Shown piece by piece: positions 8,747-15,902 of a DNA stretch of 25,942 nt. Origin of the DNA: Vulcanimicrobiota bacterium (GTDB lineage: Bacteria > Eremiobacterota > Eremiobacteria > Baltobacterales > Baltobacteraceae). Under the pieces are notes generated by a model that was given only the letters and a program-made list of their open reading frames with translations, did no database searches and was not told where the DNA came from. Where the stretch lies: NCBI GenBank assembly GCA_028287545.1, contig JAQBPL010000014.1, positions 1-25,942 on the forward strand, read 5' to 3'. The translations under genes were made by a program, and so were the position numbers. Position 1 is the first letter of the stretch, and every line of letters begins with the position of its first letter.

Positions 8747-9625
8747 TTGACGGCGCCGGTCACCCATGCAGTCGGTGTAACCGGGGCATCGGGTTTCCTC
8801 GGAGGGGCACTGGTGCGCGCCTTCGCGCAAGACGGCAGGCCGGTTGTCGCATTCGTCCGTGACCCTGCCGGCCTGGCACCGCCGCCCGGTGTCGTCGTTC
8901 GCCGGTACTCGCTGAACGCCGGGGCTCCAGACCTCGACGGGGTCGAAACGCTGGTGCACTGTGCGTTCGCTCCCCGGGTGTCGGCGCGCGAGGATGCCAT
9001 CACCACCAACGTCGAGGGAACGCTGGAGATCTTCCGCGCGGCGCGCGCGCGCGCAATCCGCTTCGTCTTCATGTCGAGCATCAACGCAGTCGGGAACATC
9101 GACAGCGCGTACGCACGGCAGAAGCGCGCGATCGAGGAGCGATTGGGAGCGGGCGCCCTCGTGCTGCGGCCGGGTCTGGTCGCCGGAGACGGCGGCTTGT
9201 TCGCGATCGTCGTCGCGGCGACGCGCCGACCGATCGTTCCGCTCATCGACGGAGGGCGCCAAGCCGTGCAGCTCGTCGGCATCGACGACCTCTACGCCGC
9301 GCTTCGTCTCGCGCTGGAAGCCGATCTGTCGGGAGCCCACAACGTCGTGGCCGCTCCGCCGCTCACGCTGCGAACCATCGTGGCGACGCTGCTGCAGGCG
9401 CAACGCCGTCGAGCCCTCTTGCTCGACGTGCCCTATGCGGCCGCGTTTGCCGCCGCGTCGATCGCGGAGCGCTGCGGCATCGCGCTGCCGGTGACGACGG
9501 AAAGTCTGCGCGGCCTGCGCGGCGCGCGCGTGCAGGAGGCGAGCGCCGCCCTCCGCGAGCTCGGATGGCAGCCGCAACCCCCCTCGGCAGTGCTGGCGTC
9601 GTTTGCGTCGAAGGGCGCGCCGTGA
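8747..9625 (+). CDS. NAD(P)-dependent epimerase/dehydratase (extended SDR)
   Basis: 292 residues. The Rossmann glycine motif GASGFLGG lies at ~13-20, and the Tyr-x-x-x-Lys catalytic pair appears in SAYARQKRAIE, preceded by FMSSINAVGN (the conserved Ser). The C-terminal half (GADGGLFAIV-type region through RGLRGARVQEASAALRELGW) fits nucleotide-sugar SDRs. The start is TTG at 8747, because a stop lies in frame at 8705 and no ATG/GTG precedes the Rossmann motif. It follows the glycosyltransferase by 28 bp and overlaps the next small gene by 4 bp. Pairing with a GMC flavoprotein suggests a redox-then-epimerise or redox-then-reduce route on a sugar or lipid-linked sugar. The substrate cannot be read from sequence. 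Confidence 0.85.
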   Translation: MTAPVTHAVGVTGASGFLGGALVRAFAQDGRPVVAFVRDPAGLAPPPGVVVRRYSLNAGAPDLDGVETLVHCAFAPRVSAREDAITTNVEGTLEIFRAARARAIRFVFMSSINAVGNIDSAYARQKRAIEERLGAGALVLRPGLVAGDGGLFAIVVAATRRPIVPLIDGGRQAVQLVGIDDLYAALRLALEADLSGAHNVVAAPPLTLRTIVATLLQAQRRRALLLDVPYAAAFAAASIAERCGIALPVTTESLRGLRGARVQEASAALRELGWQPQPPSAVLASFASKGAP

Positions 9626-9834
9626 TTCGTCCCCTGATTCGATCGATCGTGGCGAAGCTGCGCCCGAGCGGAAGCGAATTGTATCGTCTCGTCGTGATGG
9701 AAAGCGATCCCGCTTTCGCGAGTCGCTTCGAGCAGCTCACGCCGGGCCCGGCGCTGGCGATCGCCGGCCTCGCGGCGATCGCGCTGTATGCGGTCGTTTC
9801 CGCGCCGCTGCGCCTCTTTCGCCGATCCGCATGA
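9622..9834 (+). CDS. Small single-helix membrane protein, unknown
   Basis: 70 residues from a GTG at 9622 that overlaps the SDR stop by 4 bp. Its own stop overlaps the GMC flavoprotein's ATG by 4 bp (ATGA). Overlap on both sides argues strongly that it is a real, stoichiometrically made gene. The N-terminal half is basic and amphipathic (IRPLIRSIVAKLRPSGSEL). A single hydrophobic helix occupies ~45-62 (ALAIAGLAAIALYAVVSA), ending in a basic tail RLFRRSA. I recognise no family. It may anchor the flavoprotein or SDR to the membrane. An in-frame extension upstream to 9565 would lie inside the SDR and is not needed. Confidence 0.7.
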   Translation: MIRPLIRSIVAKLRPSGSELYRLVVMESDPAFASRFEQLTPGPALAIAGLAAIALYAVVSAPLRLFRRSA

Positions 9835-11465
9835 CGCCGGCGGACGTCATCGTCGTCGGGTCCGGACCCAGCGGCGCGCAAGCGGCGAAGAAGGCGAGCG
9901 ACCTCGGCCTGAGCGTGATGTTGGTCGACGTGGGCAACGACGACCCGCAGACTCGCGAGGGGATCCCGCCGATGCCGTTCTCGACGCTGCGCCGCACCGA
10001 TCCCAAGCAGCAGCGGTATTTCGTCGGCGACTTCGACGCCCAGAGCCTGGCGGGCGTACGAGTCGGAGCGCAGTTGACGCCGCCGCGACAGTACATCGCC
10101 CGGGATGTCGAGCGCCTCGCTCCGCTGGCGTCGGAGAATTTTCATCCGCTGCAAAGCTTGGCGCTCGGCGGGCTAGGCGCGGGCTGGGGTGCCGGAAGTT
10201 TCACGTTCAGCGACGACGAGCTCGGCCGAGCCGGCTTGCCGGTCGCGGAGATGCTGCCGTGCTACGACGAGGTGGCACGCGACATCGGGATCAGCGGTGA
10301 GCCGGACGACGACGCCGGTGCGGAGGTGCTGCGCTGTCATCCGGTACAGCCGGCCCTGCCGCTCGACACGAACGCCGCCGCGCTGCTGGCGACGTACGTC
10401 CGCCGCCGGCGCGGAGCGCAGCGCAGCGGATTGAAGCTCGGGCGCACGCCGCTCGCGATGCTCAGCCGAGCGCAGGGTGAGGGCGACTTGCTGCGCGCTC
10501 CCAATCCGCTCGAGGACATGGATTTTTATTCCGATCGCACGCGGTCGGTCTACCGGCCGCGATACACGATCGAGGAGCTCAAGCGCCGGGACTCGTTCCG
10601 CTACGTCGATCAGACGCTCGCGCTGCGCTTTGCTGAATCCGCCGACGGCGTCGAACTGTTCTGCCGCGATCTCCGTACCGGCGCGGACGTCGTGCTCACA
10701 GCACGCCGTTTGATCCTGGCGGCGGGCGCGCTGGCAACGACGCGCCTCGCGCTCGCGTCGCTCGGCGCGTACGACGTTCGCGTCCCGCTGCTGGCGAATC
10801 CCTATCTCTACATGCCGTGCGTCAATCTCGCGATGCTCGGACGCCCCGCGGCCGATCGGCGGCACAGCCTCAGCCAACTCGTCGGTCTGGTCTCACCGCC
10901 GTCACAGCCGGACGACACGCTGGTGCTCTCGTTGTATTCGTACCGCGCGCTGTTGCTCCACAAGCTCGTCAAGGAGATGCCGCTTCCCGTCGGCGCGGGG
11001 CTCCTGGCGGCGCGCCTGCTGCTCTCGTCCCTCACGGTCGTCGGCGTCAACTTTCCCGAGCGCCCGACAGCGGAGAAGTGGATGCTCCTTCGCCGGCGCG
11101 CCGACGGCACCGGCGAACTCGCGGCATCCTACAGCCTCAGCGACGACGAGCAGGCGTTCAATCGCGAAGGCGCGCGGCTCGTCGCGCGCGCTCTGCGCAC
11201 AATCGGGTGCATCCCCTTCGCATCCATCGACCCGGGCAACGGATCGAGCATTCACTACGGCGGCGGGCTCACGATGACGCCGGATCGCTCGAACCGCCTC
11301 GGGACGTCCGTCAACGGCCGGCTCCACGGCGCGCAGCGCGTCTATGTTGCGGATTCCGCCAACTGGTCATTCCTCCCCGCGAAAGGACCGACGCTTACGA
11401 TGATGGCGAATGCACGCCGCGTCGCCGCGCACGCCGCCGATGATCTTCGAGCGAGCGCGACGTGA
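9831..11465 (+). CDS. GMC-type FAD-dependent oxidoreductase
   Basis: 544 residues from the ATG at 9831. The FAD dinucleotide-binding motif is VIVVGSGPSGAQAAKKA (~6-22) with the glycines at 10-15. LGGLGAGWGAGSFTF is the expected second FAD-contact region. The C-terminal GMC domain has GSSIHYGGGLTMTPD with His475 (the usual catalytic His), GRLHGAQRVYVADSANWSF, and a final FLPAKGPTLTMMANARRVA. In typical GMC enzymes the last segment reads NP..T and supplies a second catalytic Asn/His; here Gly occupies that place (see findings). GMC enzymes oxidise alcohols, often sugars, and transfer electrons to O2, a quinone or a cytochrome. No signal peptide is seen, so it is probably cytoplasmic or membrane-associated through the neighbouring small protein. 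The start beyond 9831 to 9603 is excluded because it overlaps two upstream genes. Confidence 0.88.
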   Translation: MTPADVIVVGSGPSGAQAAKKASDLGLSVMLVDVGNDDPQTREGIPPMPFSTLRRTDPKQQRYFVGDFDAQSLAGVRVGAQLTPPRQYIARDVERLAPLASENFHPLQSLALGGLGAGWGAGSFTFSDDELGRAGLPVAEMLPCYDEVARDIGISGEPDDDAGAEVLRCHPVQPALPLDTNAAALLATYVRRRRGAQRSGLKLGRTPLAMLSRAQGEGDLLRAPNPLEDMDFYSDRTRSVYRPRYTIEELKRRDSFRYVDQTLALRFAESADGVELFCRDLRTGADVVLTARRLILAAGALATTRLALASLGAYDVRVPLLANPYLYMPCVNLAMLGRPAADRRHSLSQLVGLVSPPSQPDDTLVLSLYSYRALLLHKLVKEMPLPVGAGLLAARLLLSSLTVVGVNFPERPTAEKWMLLRRRADGTGELAASYSLSDDEQAFNREGARLVARALRTIGCIPFASIDPGNGSSIHYGGGLTMTPDRSNRLGTSVNGRLHGAQRVYVADSANWSFLPAKGPTLTMMANARRVAAHAADDLRASAT

Positions 11466-12025
11466 GCGAATCCGATTCGTTCCTGCGCGACAAGATCGGT
11501 CATCTTTCGTTCGGCGCGATCCTGTATTCGCAAGTCGAGGCATTCGCGTTGTGGCTCGTGGGCGGAATCCCCGGAGTTCCGGGGTTTGCGCTGCGAACGC
11601 TCGTAGGCAAACTGCTCTTCAAGCGACTCGGCGGCTTTGCGTGGATCCAACCGGGCGTGACCTTCGTGCAAACCGATCGGCTCAGCGTCGGCTCGCATTT
11701 CGGTATCAACACGGGGTCGTACCTCAACGCGATCGGCGGCCTCACGCTGGGCGACTACGTGCTCATCGGATCGAACGTGACGATTTCCTCGGGACAGCAC
11801 CCGGTCGACGGCCGCCTGCCGCCGGTCTTCGCGCGGCCGGTCGTCCCCAAACCGATCGTCATCGAAGACGACGTCTGGATCGGCGCGGGGGCCGTCATCA
11901 TGCCCGGCATCACACTGCGCACGGGGACGGTCGTCGGAGCGAACGCGGTGGTGACGAAGGACACGGAACCGTACGCGGTGGTGGTTGGAGCACCAGCGCG
12001 CACGATTCGCTTCAGAACGTCTTGA
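11462..12025 (+). CDS. Hexapeptide-repeat (left-handed beta-helix) acyltransferase
   Basis: 187 residues. Isoleucine-patch hexapeptides are visible from ~70 to ~175 (LSVGSHFGINTG, LTLGDYVLIGSNVTISSG, IVIEDDVWIGAGAVIMPGITL, VVGANAVVTKD). The probable catalytic His113 lies in SSGQHPVDG, and the protein ends with VVGAPARTIRF, as in WcaF/maltose-acetyltransferase-like sugar O-acetyltransferases. The GTG start at 11462 overlaps the flavoprotein stop by 4 bp. It is probably an acetyl-CoA-dependent O-acetyltransferase decorating the polysaccharide. Its 3' end overlaps the convergent YflT-like gene by 14 bp. Confidence 0.93.
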   Translation: MSESDSFLRDKIGHLSFGAILYSQVEAFALWLVGGIPGVPGFALRTLVGKLLFKRLGGFAWIQPGVTFVQTDRLSVGSHFGINTGSYLNAIGGLTLGDYVLIGSNVTISSGQHPVDGRLPPVFARPVVPKPIVIEDDVWIGAGAVIMPGITLRTGTVVGANAVVTKDTEPYAVVVGAPARTIRFRTS

Positions 12026-12440
12026 CCTTCGCGAACCCGCTAGCGCGGAAGATCGCCGTGATCTTGTCGATGTTCTCAGGCTTCGCGAAGTACGCGACCA
12101 CGCTGCGCCCGTTTTGCAGCGCCTCGACGTAGTTGTCGACCTCGTCGTCGGGAATCTCGAGATCGCCGAGCCGGTCGCTGAGCGCCTCGTTGCGGAAATA
12201 GCGCGTCCCGTAACCGCCGGCGGTCGGCCCGCCGGAGGTGATTCCGGGGACCCCGGTCCCCTGGCCGCCGCCGGTCATGAGACCTGGATTCAGGATCCCC
12301 GCCTGCGACGCGGTGCCTTGCGTGGAATCATCGGGGCCGATCAGCTGGATCGGATCGAGCGGCAAGCCCGCTTCCTTGAGTGATGCTTCGAGCGCGGCGA
12401 TGTCGCCGTTCTGAGAGATGCCGGTCACAACCAGACCCAC
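12012..12440 (-). CDS. Small YflT/GSP17M-like stress protein, glycine-rich centre
   Basis: 142 residues. The beginning (GLVVTGISQNGDIAALEASLKEAGL) and end (NGRSVVAYFAKPENIDKITAIFRASGF) look like the two beta-alpha-beta halves of the general-stress YflT / GSP17M fold. DLEIPDDEVDNYVEAL matches the family's acidic Y-containing segment before the last strand. Between them is a Gly/Thr/Pro-rich stretch (GGGQGTGVPGITSGGPTAGG) that is longer and lower in complexity than I expect. The GTG start at 12440 has AGAGG about 7 nt upstream. It lies downstream of the aminotransferase on the same strand (79-bp gap) and converges on the acyltransferase gene. The family match is by eye, and the role is unknown. 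Confidence 0.6.
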   Translation of the reverse strand: MGLVVTGISQNGDIAALEASLKEAGLPLDPIQLIGPDDSTQGTASQAGILNPGLMTGGGQGTGVPGITSGGPTAGGYGTRYFRNEALSDRLGDLEIPDDEVDNYVEALQNGRSVVAYFAKPENIDKITAIFRASGFAKVKTF

Positions 12441-12519
12441 GCGATACCTCTTCTGAATTCCACGGTGGATGACGAAGCGGCGATTGTTCGCGGCGCTCCG
12501 CCCGGTGCCTTTCGGCCGA

Positions 12520-13731
12520 TCAGCCGGCCAACTGACGAACCGCTCGGGCGAGCCGCTCGATGCCTTCCGCGATGCGGGCCTCCGGCATTGCGGAGAAGTT
12601 CAGGCGCATCCCGTCGCCGCGTTCGCGATCCGGATAGAACGGCCGGCCGGGGACGAAGACGACGCCGTCCTCGACCGCACACGCGAACAGCGCCTCGGTG
12701 TCGATCCCCGCGCCGACCGTCGCCCAGAGAAACATCCCGCCGTCGGGGACGTTCCAGGCCACGTGCGAGGGCATCGTGCGCGCCAGGGCGGCGACCATCG
12801 CGTCGCGCCGCGCGCGGTACGTCGCGCGCACCAGCCGCAAGTGCGCGTCCAGCCGAGCGTCGTCCTCGACGTACGCGTGAAAGACGTACTGCGCGTAGGT
12901 GCTGGAGTGAAGGTCTGCGCCTTGCTTGGCGGTGACGATCTTTTCGCGCAGGTGCCGGTCCGGTACGACCATCCACGCGACCCGCAAGCCTGGGGCGACC
13001 ATCTTCGAGCCGGTCCCGAGATACGTCACCGCGCCGCGCGCCGCATGACGCAAGAGCGGCGCCGGCGCGGCGCGCTCGAAGGTGATCTCCCCGTACGGGT
13101 CGTCCTCGAGGATCGGCACCCCATGCCGGGCGCAGATCTCGGTGATTTGCGGCCGCCGCTCGGCCGCCAGCGTGTTGCCGGTCGGGTTCTCGTAGTTGCA
13201 CACCAGGTACAGGAACTTCGGCTTCGGCGCGGCCGCCGCGAGCGCTACGTCCAGCGCGGCCGGCACGATGCCGTGCGCGTCGGAGGTGACGGGCAGATAC
13301 CGCGGCTCGTAGGCGTCGAACGCCTGGATCGCGCCGAGATACGACGGGTTCTCGAGCGCCACGACGTCGCCCGGATCGAGGAAGACGCGGCCGTACAGGT
13401 CTAGCCCCTGCTGCGAGCCGCCGGTCACCACCACGTCATCGGCCTGGATGTCTACTCCGTGCTGGGCGTTCAAGCGCGCGGCGACCCACGACCGCACCTC
13501 GCGCACGCCGTCGGTGACCGAATACTGGAGCGCGGCGGCGCCGCGGGTGCGCATCACCCGGTCCTGCGCGGCCGAGATCTCCTCGACCGGGAAGAGTTCG
13601 GCGGCGGGAAGGCCGCCGCCGAATGAGATCACCTCGGGGTTCTCGGTGACCTTGAGCATCTCGCGGATCGTCGAGGGTTTGAGGCGTTCGACCCGGCGGG
13701 CGAGCCGGGCGGGCTCGAGGAGAATGTCCAC
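12520..13731 (-). CDS. PLP-dependent aminotransferase, class I/II (LysN/2-aminoadipate-like)
   Basis: 403 residues, full length for fold-type I aminotransferases. Visible family features are ISFGGGLPAAELFP (~35-48), TGGSQQGLDL (~103-112), the PLP-ring segment NYENPTGNTL (~179-188) with D211/Y213 in LEDDPYG, and the Schiff-base lysine K243 in GTGSKMVAPGLRVAW. The C-terminal region has NVPDGGMFLWATV, as in 2-aminoadipate / branched or aromatic aminotransferases of the LysN/MocR type; no GntR helix-turn-helix domain is attached. The GTG start at 13731 follows the bactofilin-like gene by 40 bp on the same strand. Whether it belongs to the sigma-factor operon functionally is unclear. Substrate is not determinable. 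Confidence 0.93.
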   Translation of the reverse strand: MDILLEPARLARRVERLKPSTIREMLKVTENPEVISFGGGLPAAELFPVEEISAAQDRVMRTRGAAALQYSVTDGVREVRSWVAARLNAQHGVDIQADDVVVTGGSQQGLDLYGRVFLDPGDVVALENPSYLGAIQAFDAYEPRYLPVTSDAHGIVPAALDVALAAAAPKPKFLYLVCNYENPTGNTLAAERRPQITEICARHGVPILEDDPYGEITFERAAPAPLLRHAARGAVTYLGTGSKMVAPGLRVAWMVVPDRHLREKIVTAKQGADLHSSTYAQYVFHAYVEDDARLDAHLRLVRATYRARRDAMVAALARTMPSHVAWNVPDGGMFLWATVGAGIDTEALFACAVEDGVVFVPGRPFYPDRERGDGMRLNFSAMPEARIAEGIERLARAVRQLAG

Positions 13732-13771
13732 CTTGCGGTGTTCCCGCCCGAAGCGATTCGCTCCGCTGGCC

Positions 13772-14614
13772 TCAGCGCCAGCCGCGCATCGGCGGTCCGG
13801 CGATTGGCGCTCGCTGCACGGCGCCGTCCAGTTGGGCGGAGCGGATGAACGACAGGATCGCCGCGCCCAGGCCCGTCAGCCACACCAGCGCCGTCACGAC
13901 CCAGCCGACGATCGGGATGATTTCGGCGGCCGAGACGATGACGAGGCCCATGATCAGCGCGACCAGCGGCGAGGGCGTCGACGCGGGCATGAGCAGTTCG
14001 CACAGCCGCCGTCCGACCAGCAGCGAGATCGCGCCCTGACCGATCCACAGGCCGAGGAAGATGGCCGCCGCCTCGAGGGCGATCAGCGGGATCCCGATGA
14101 TGCTGATGGCGAGCACGATCGCGATCGGAAAGATCGCGATCGCACCGAGCGCGCCGGCCGCCACTGAGAGCGCCGGATGGCGCTCGACGCGGGCCAGCGC
14201 CAAGCGCATCCGCAACGGAAACAGCAAGAACACGAGCACGACCACGGCGCTCGAGGCGAGCTTCCCGAACAGACGATAATCCTGATGATCGCCGAGCGCC
14301 GAGGTGCCCCACGGTACCAGCGCGCGCATCGTGTCGTTCTGGATGCAATGCTCCTGGCCGTCGACCTGGGCCGACCCGCTGAGCGAACAGGTGCCGAAGA
14401 GCGTGTTGACGTCGCCGTGCACGACCCCCGCGATGTCGGCGTTGCCGAACACGACGTTCAGGTCGCCGTCGACGACCTCGTTCGGCGCGATGTAGACGTC
14501 GGTGAAGAACTTCGTCTGACCGTGATCGTGACTGCGCGCATCGGCCGGTCGCGGGTAGGCGAAGGCGAGGACGGCGAGCACGGCTGCCAAGACCGCCGTC
14601 AGGCGGCCGTTCAC
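13772..14614 (-). CDS. Exported membrane protein with bactofilin/polymer-forming-like N-terminal region
   Basis: 280 residues from a GTG at 14614 that overlaps the anti-sigma stop by 4 bp. A signal peptide (RLTAVLAAVLAVLAFAYPRPADA, ending near residue 25) is followed by a short extracytoplasmic beta-repeat: DGDLNVVFGNADIAGVVHGDV and FGTCSLSGSAQVDG. This resembles the polymer-forming (bactofilin/LiaF-like) repeat. From ~105 to ~270 about four hydrophobic segments follow (VVVLVFLLFPL, ALGAIAIFPIAIVLAISIIGIPLIAL, LVALIMGLVIVSA, VVTALVWLTGLGAAILSF). Its position as third gene of a sigma/anti-sigma unit suggests an envelope-associated target or sensor. A precise function is not known to me. Confidence 0.8.
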   Translation of the reverse strand: MNGRLTAVLAAVLAVLAFAYPRPADARSHDHGQTKFFTDVYIAPNEVVDGDLNVVFGNADIAGVVHGDVNTLFGTCSLSGSAQVDGQEHCIQNDTMRALVPWGTSALGDHQDYRLFGKLASSAVVVLVFLLFPLRMRLALARVERHPALSVAAGALGAIAIFPIAIVLAISIIGIPLIALEAAAIFLGLWIGQGAISLLVGRRLCELLMPASTPSPLVALIMGLVIVSAAEIIPIVGWVVTALVWLTGLGAAILSFIRSAQLDGAVQRAPIAGPPMRGWR

Positions 14615-15150
14615 GAACGCAGGCGCTCGGCCAGGCGCGGCCGGATGACGGCGATGCCCACGATGAGGGTGAGCGCGACCGCGATGTCGAGGACGACCGC
14701 GGCACCGACGAACGTTCCGAGCGTTCCGAAGTCGCCGGCAAGCCGGCTTGCGGCGTGCCCGAGCGAACCGAACGTCCGCAGCACCTCGCGGCTGAGGTCG
14801 AGAATCGTCTCGCCGATCGCATGGAGCGTGCTGGGGGCAAGCAGGAAGCCGGCGCCGATCAGCAGCCACGCCGCGACGAGATACGAGACCACGTAAGCGA
14901 ATACCGGAGCGTGCGAGACGTGCGGGTGCGGCGCGCACCGCACTTCGGCCATCGTCGCGAAGGTGAAGTTTTCCGGCAGCCCGACGGTCCGCGGCGCGGC
15001 CAGGAGCGCGTCGACGACGCGCAGCTCTTCGAGCACGCCTTTGCAGCTGCCGCACCCGTTGAGATGCGCGAGCAGCCGGGCGCGCTGGGCCGGGGTCAGC
15101 GTGTGATCGAGATAGGCCTCGAAGAGCGCCTCAGACGAGCTGCAACTCAC
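14611..15150 (-). CDS. Membrane anti-sigma factor with zinc-finger-like (zf-HC2) N-terminus
   Basis: 179 residues. The cytoplasmic N-terminus has the H-x3-C-x2-C zinc-binding anti-sigma signature (H29, C33, C36 in AHLNGCGSC), plus an upstream Cys3. Two hydrophobic helices follow: one about residues 82-106 (VFAYVVSYLVAAWLLIGAGF) and one about 145-168 (FVGAAVVLDIAVALTLIVGI). It ends in a basic cytoplasmic tail, so it has two membrane passes rather than the common single one. The GTG start at 15150 lies 20 bp inside the end of the sigma gene, indicating coupled translation and stoichiometric production of sigma and anti-sigma. It likely binds and holds the sigma factor at the membrane until an envelope signal releases it. 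Confidence 0.88.
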   Translation of the reverse strand: MSCSSSEALFEAYLDHTLTPAQRARLLAHLNGCGSCKGVLEELRVVDALLAAPRTVGLPENFTFATMAEVRCAPHPHVSHAPVFAYVVSYLVAAWLLIGAGFLLAPSTLHAIGETILDLSREVLRTFGSLGHAASRLAGDFGTLGTFVGAAVVLDIAVALTLIVGIAVIRPRLAERLRS

Positions 15151-15787
15151 CGAACCCCTCCATCACCCGGAAGGTCCGGGTTGCGGAGTTTCCCTGGGCC
15201 GCCGCTTCTCGCTCGCGCAATTTGTGCGCCAGCGCCAGCTTGCCCCGATGGATCAGCGTCTTGACGTTGCCGAGCGAGAGTCCCATCGTCGTGGCGATCG
15301 TCTGGTAGTCCATGTTGTCGTAGAAGCGCAGCGAGAGCACCGCCCGGGTGCGTTCGGGCAGTTCGGCCAGCGCGCCGCGCACCTCGGCCTCCGCCTCCGC
15401 CCGCAGGACCCCGCCGGCCGGATCGGCCTCGGTGGAGAGGTCGGCCACGCTGTTCTCGAGGGTCTGGTCCTCGCCGAGGTCGGCGACGGCCGGCCGCCGC
15501 AGCGAGCGGCCCAGGAACGTGCGCACGACGTTGCGCGCGATGTGGTAGAGCCAGGTCGAAAACCGGCCCAAATCCGGGTTGAACGTGCCCAGGTGCGCGT
15601 AGGCGCGCAAGAACGTCTCTTGGGTGAGGTCGGCGACGTCCGAGGGCTGGCGCACCGAGGCGCCGATGAACGAAGCGATCCCCCGTTTGTACCGCTCGAC
15701 GAGGATTGCGAACTGGTCGCGGTCTCCGTCCAAGACCGACTGAACCAAGCGTTCGTCGACGACTTCGGGGATTGACTGTACGGCCAT
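15131..15787 (-). CDS. RNA polymerase ECF-type sigma factor
   Basis: 218 residues from the ATG at 15787 (MAVQSIPEVVDERLV). Region 2 is clear (ADLTQETFLRAYAHLGTF, then RFSTWLYHIARNVV). Region 4 contains the helix-turn-helix LPERTRAVLSLRFYDNMDYQTIATTMGLSLGNVKTLIHRGK. The length and the absence of regions 1 and 3 fit the ECF group. AGAGAGTAGG lies immediately before the ATG. The in-frame extension to 16222 would cross the divergent rfbB gene and is rejected. The paired anti-sigma gene begins inside its 3' end. It is divergent from the dTDP-sugar operon, so it may regulate that operon or only itself. Confidence 0.95.
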   Translation of the reverse strand: MAVQSIPEVVDERLVQSVLDGDRDQFAILVERYKRGIASFIGASVRQPSDVADLTQETFLRAYAHLGTFNPDLGRFSTWLYHIARNVVRTFLGRSLRRPAVADLGEDQTLENSVADLSTEADPAGGVLRAEAEAEVRGALAELPERTRAVLSLRFYDNMDYQTIATTMGLSLGNVKTLIHRGKLALAHKLREREAAAQGNSATRTFRVMEGFGELQLV

Positions 15788-15902
15788 CCTACTCTCTTGT
15801 ACCGCAGCGGGCTGGGGAAGTTTCCGGGAGGTCGCATCCGTCGTCCCCCTAAGAGTGGGCCACCGTGAGAGACTGGTTTTTCTTGGGCTGCGAGGACGCG
15901 CG
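15788..15902. other. Divergent intergenic region between sigma operon and rfb operon
   Basis: 115 bp, the longest gene-free stretch of the window. It must hold both divergent promoters. Apart from the candidate ECF promoter noted for the minus side I see no convincing -35/-10 pair for the plus side. GAGG 7 nt before the rfbB ATG is the plus-strand ribosome site. Confidence 0.5.
15798..15826 (-). promoter_or_regulatory. Possible ECF-type promoter of the sigma-factor operon
   Basis: On the minus strand GGAAAC (from 15825 down to 15820) is followed 16 nt later by GGTAC (15803 down to 15799), resembling an ECF -35 GGAAC-type element with its -10 region. The -35 is part of a near-palindrome GGAAACTTCC. 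Transcription would begin only a few nucleotides before the ribosome site. This is by eye, and the -10 match is imperfect. Confidence 0.3.

Noticed and set aside
9040..9060. Run of alternating GC dinucleotides (possible Z-DNA or repeat)
   Set aside because: It lies inside the SDR coding sequence and simply encodes an Ala/Arg-rich stretch.
9603..9830. Upstream extension of the GMC flavoprotein
   Set aside because: It would overlap the SDR and the small membrane protein, and the FAD motif begins six residues after the ATG at 9831.
12494..12545. GGCCG/CGGCC inverted repeat at the end of the aminotransferase gene considered as a terminator
   Set aside because: The stem is only 5 bp and no T-run follows on the minus strand.
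14615..15055. Upstream extension of the bactofilin-like membrane protein through the anti-sigma gene
   Set aside because: The GTG at 14614 is followed at once by a signal peptide and overlaps the anti-sigma stop by 4 bp; the extension is arginine-rich shadow sequence.
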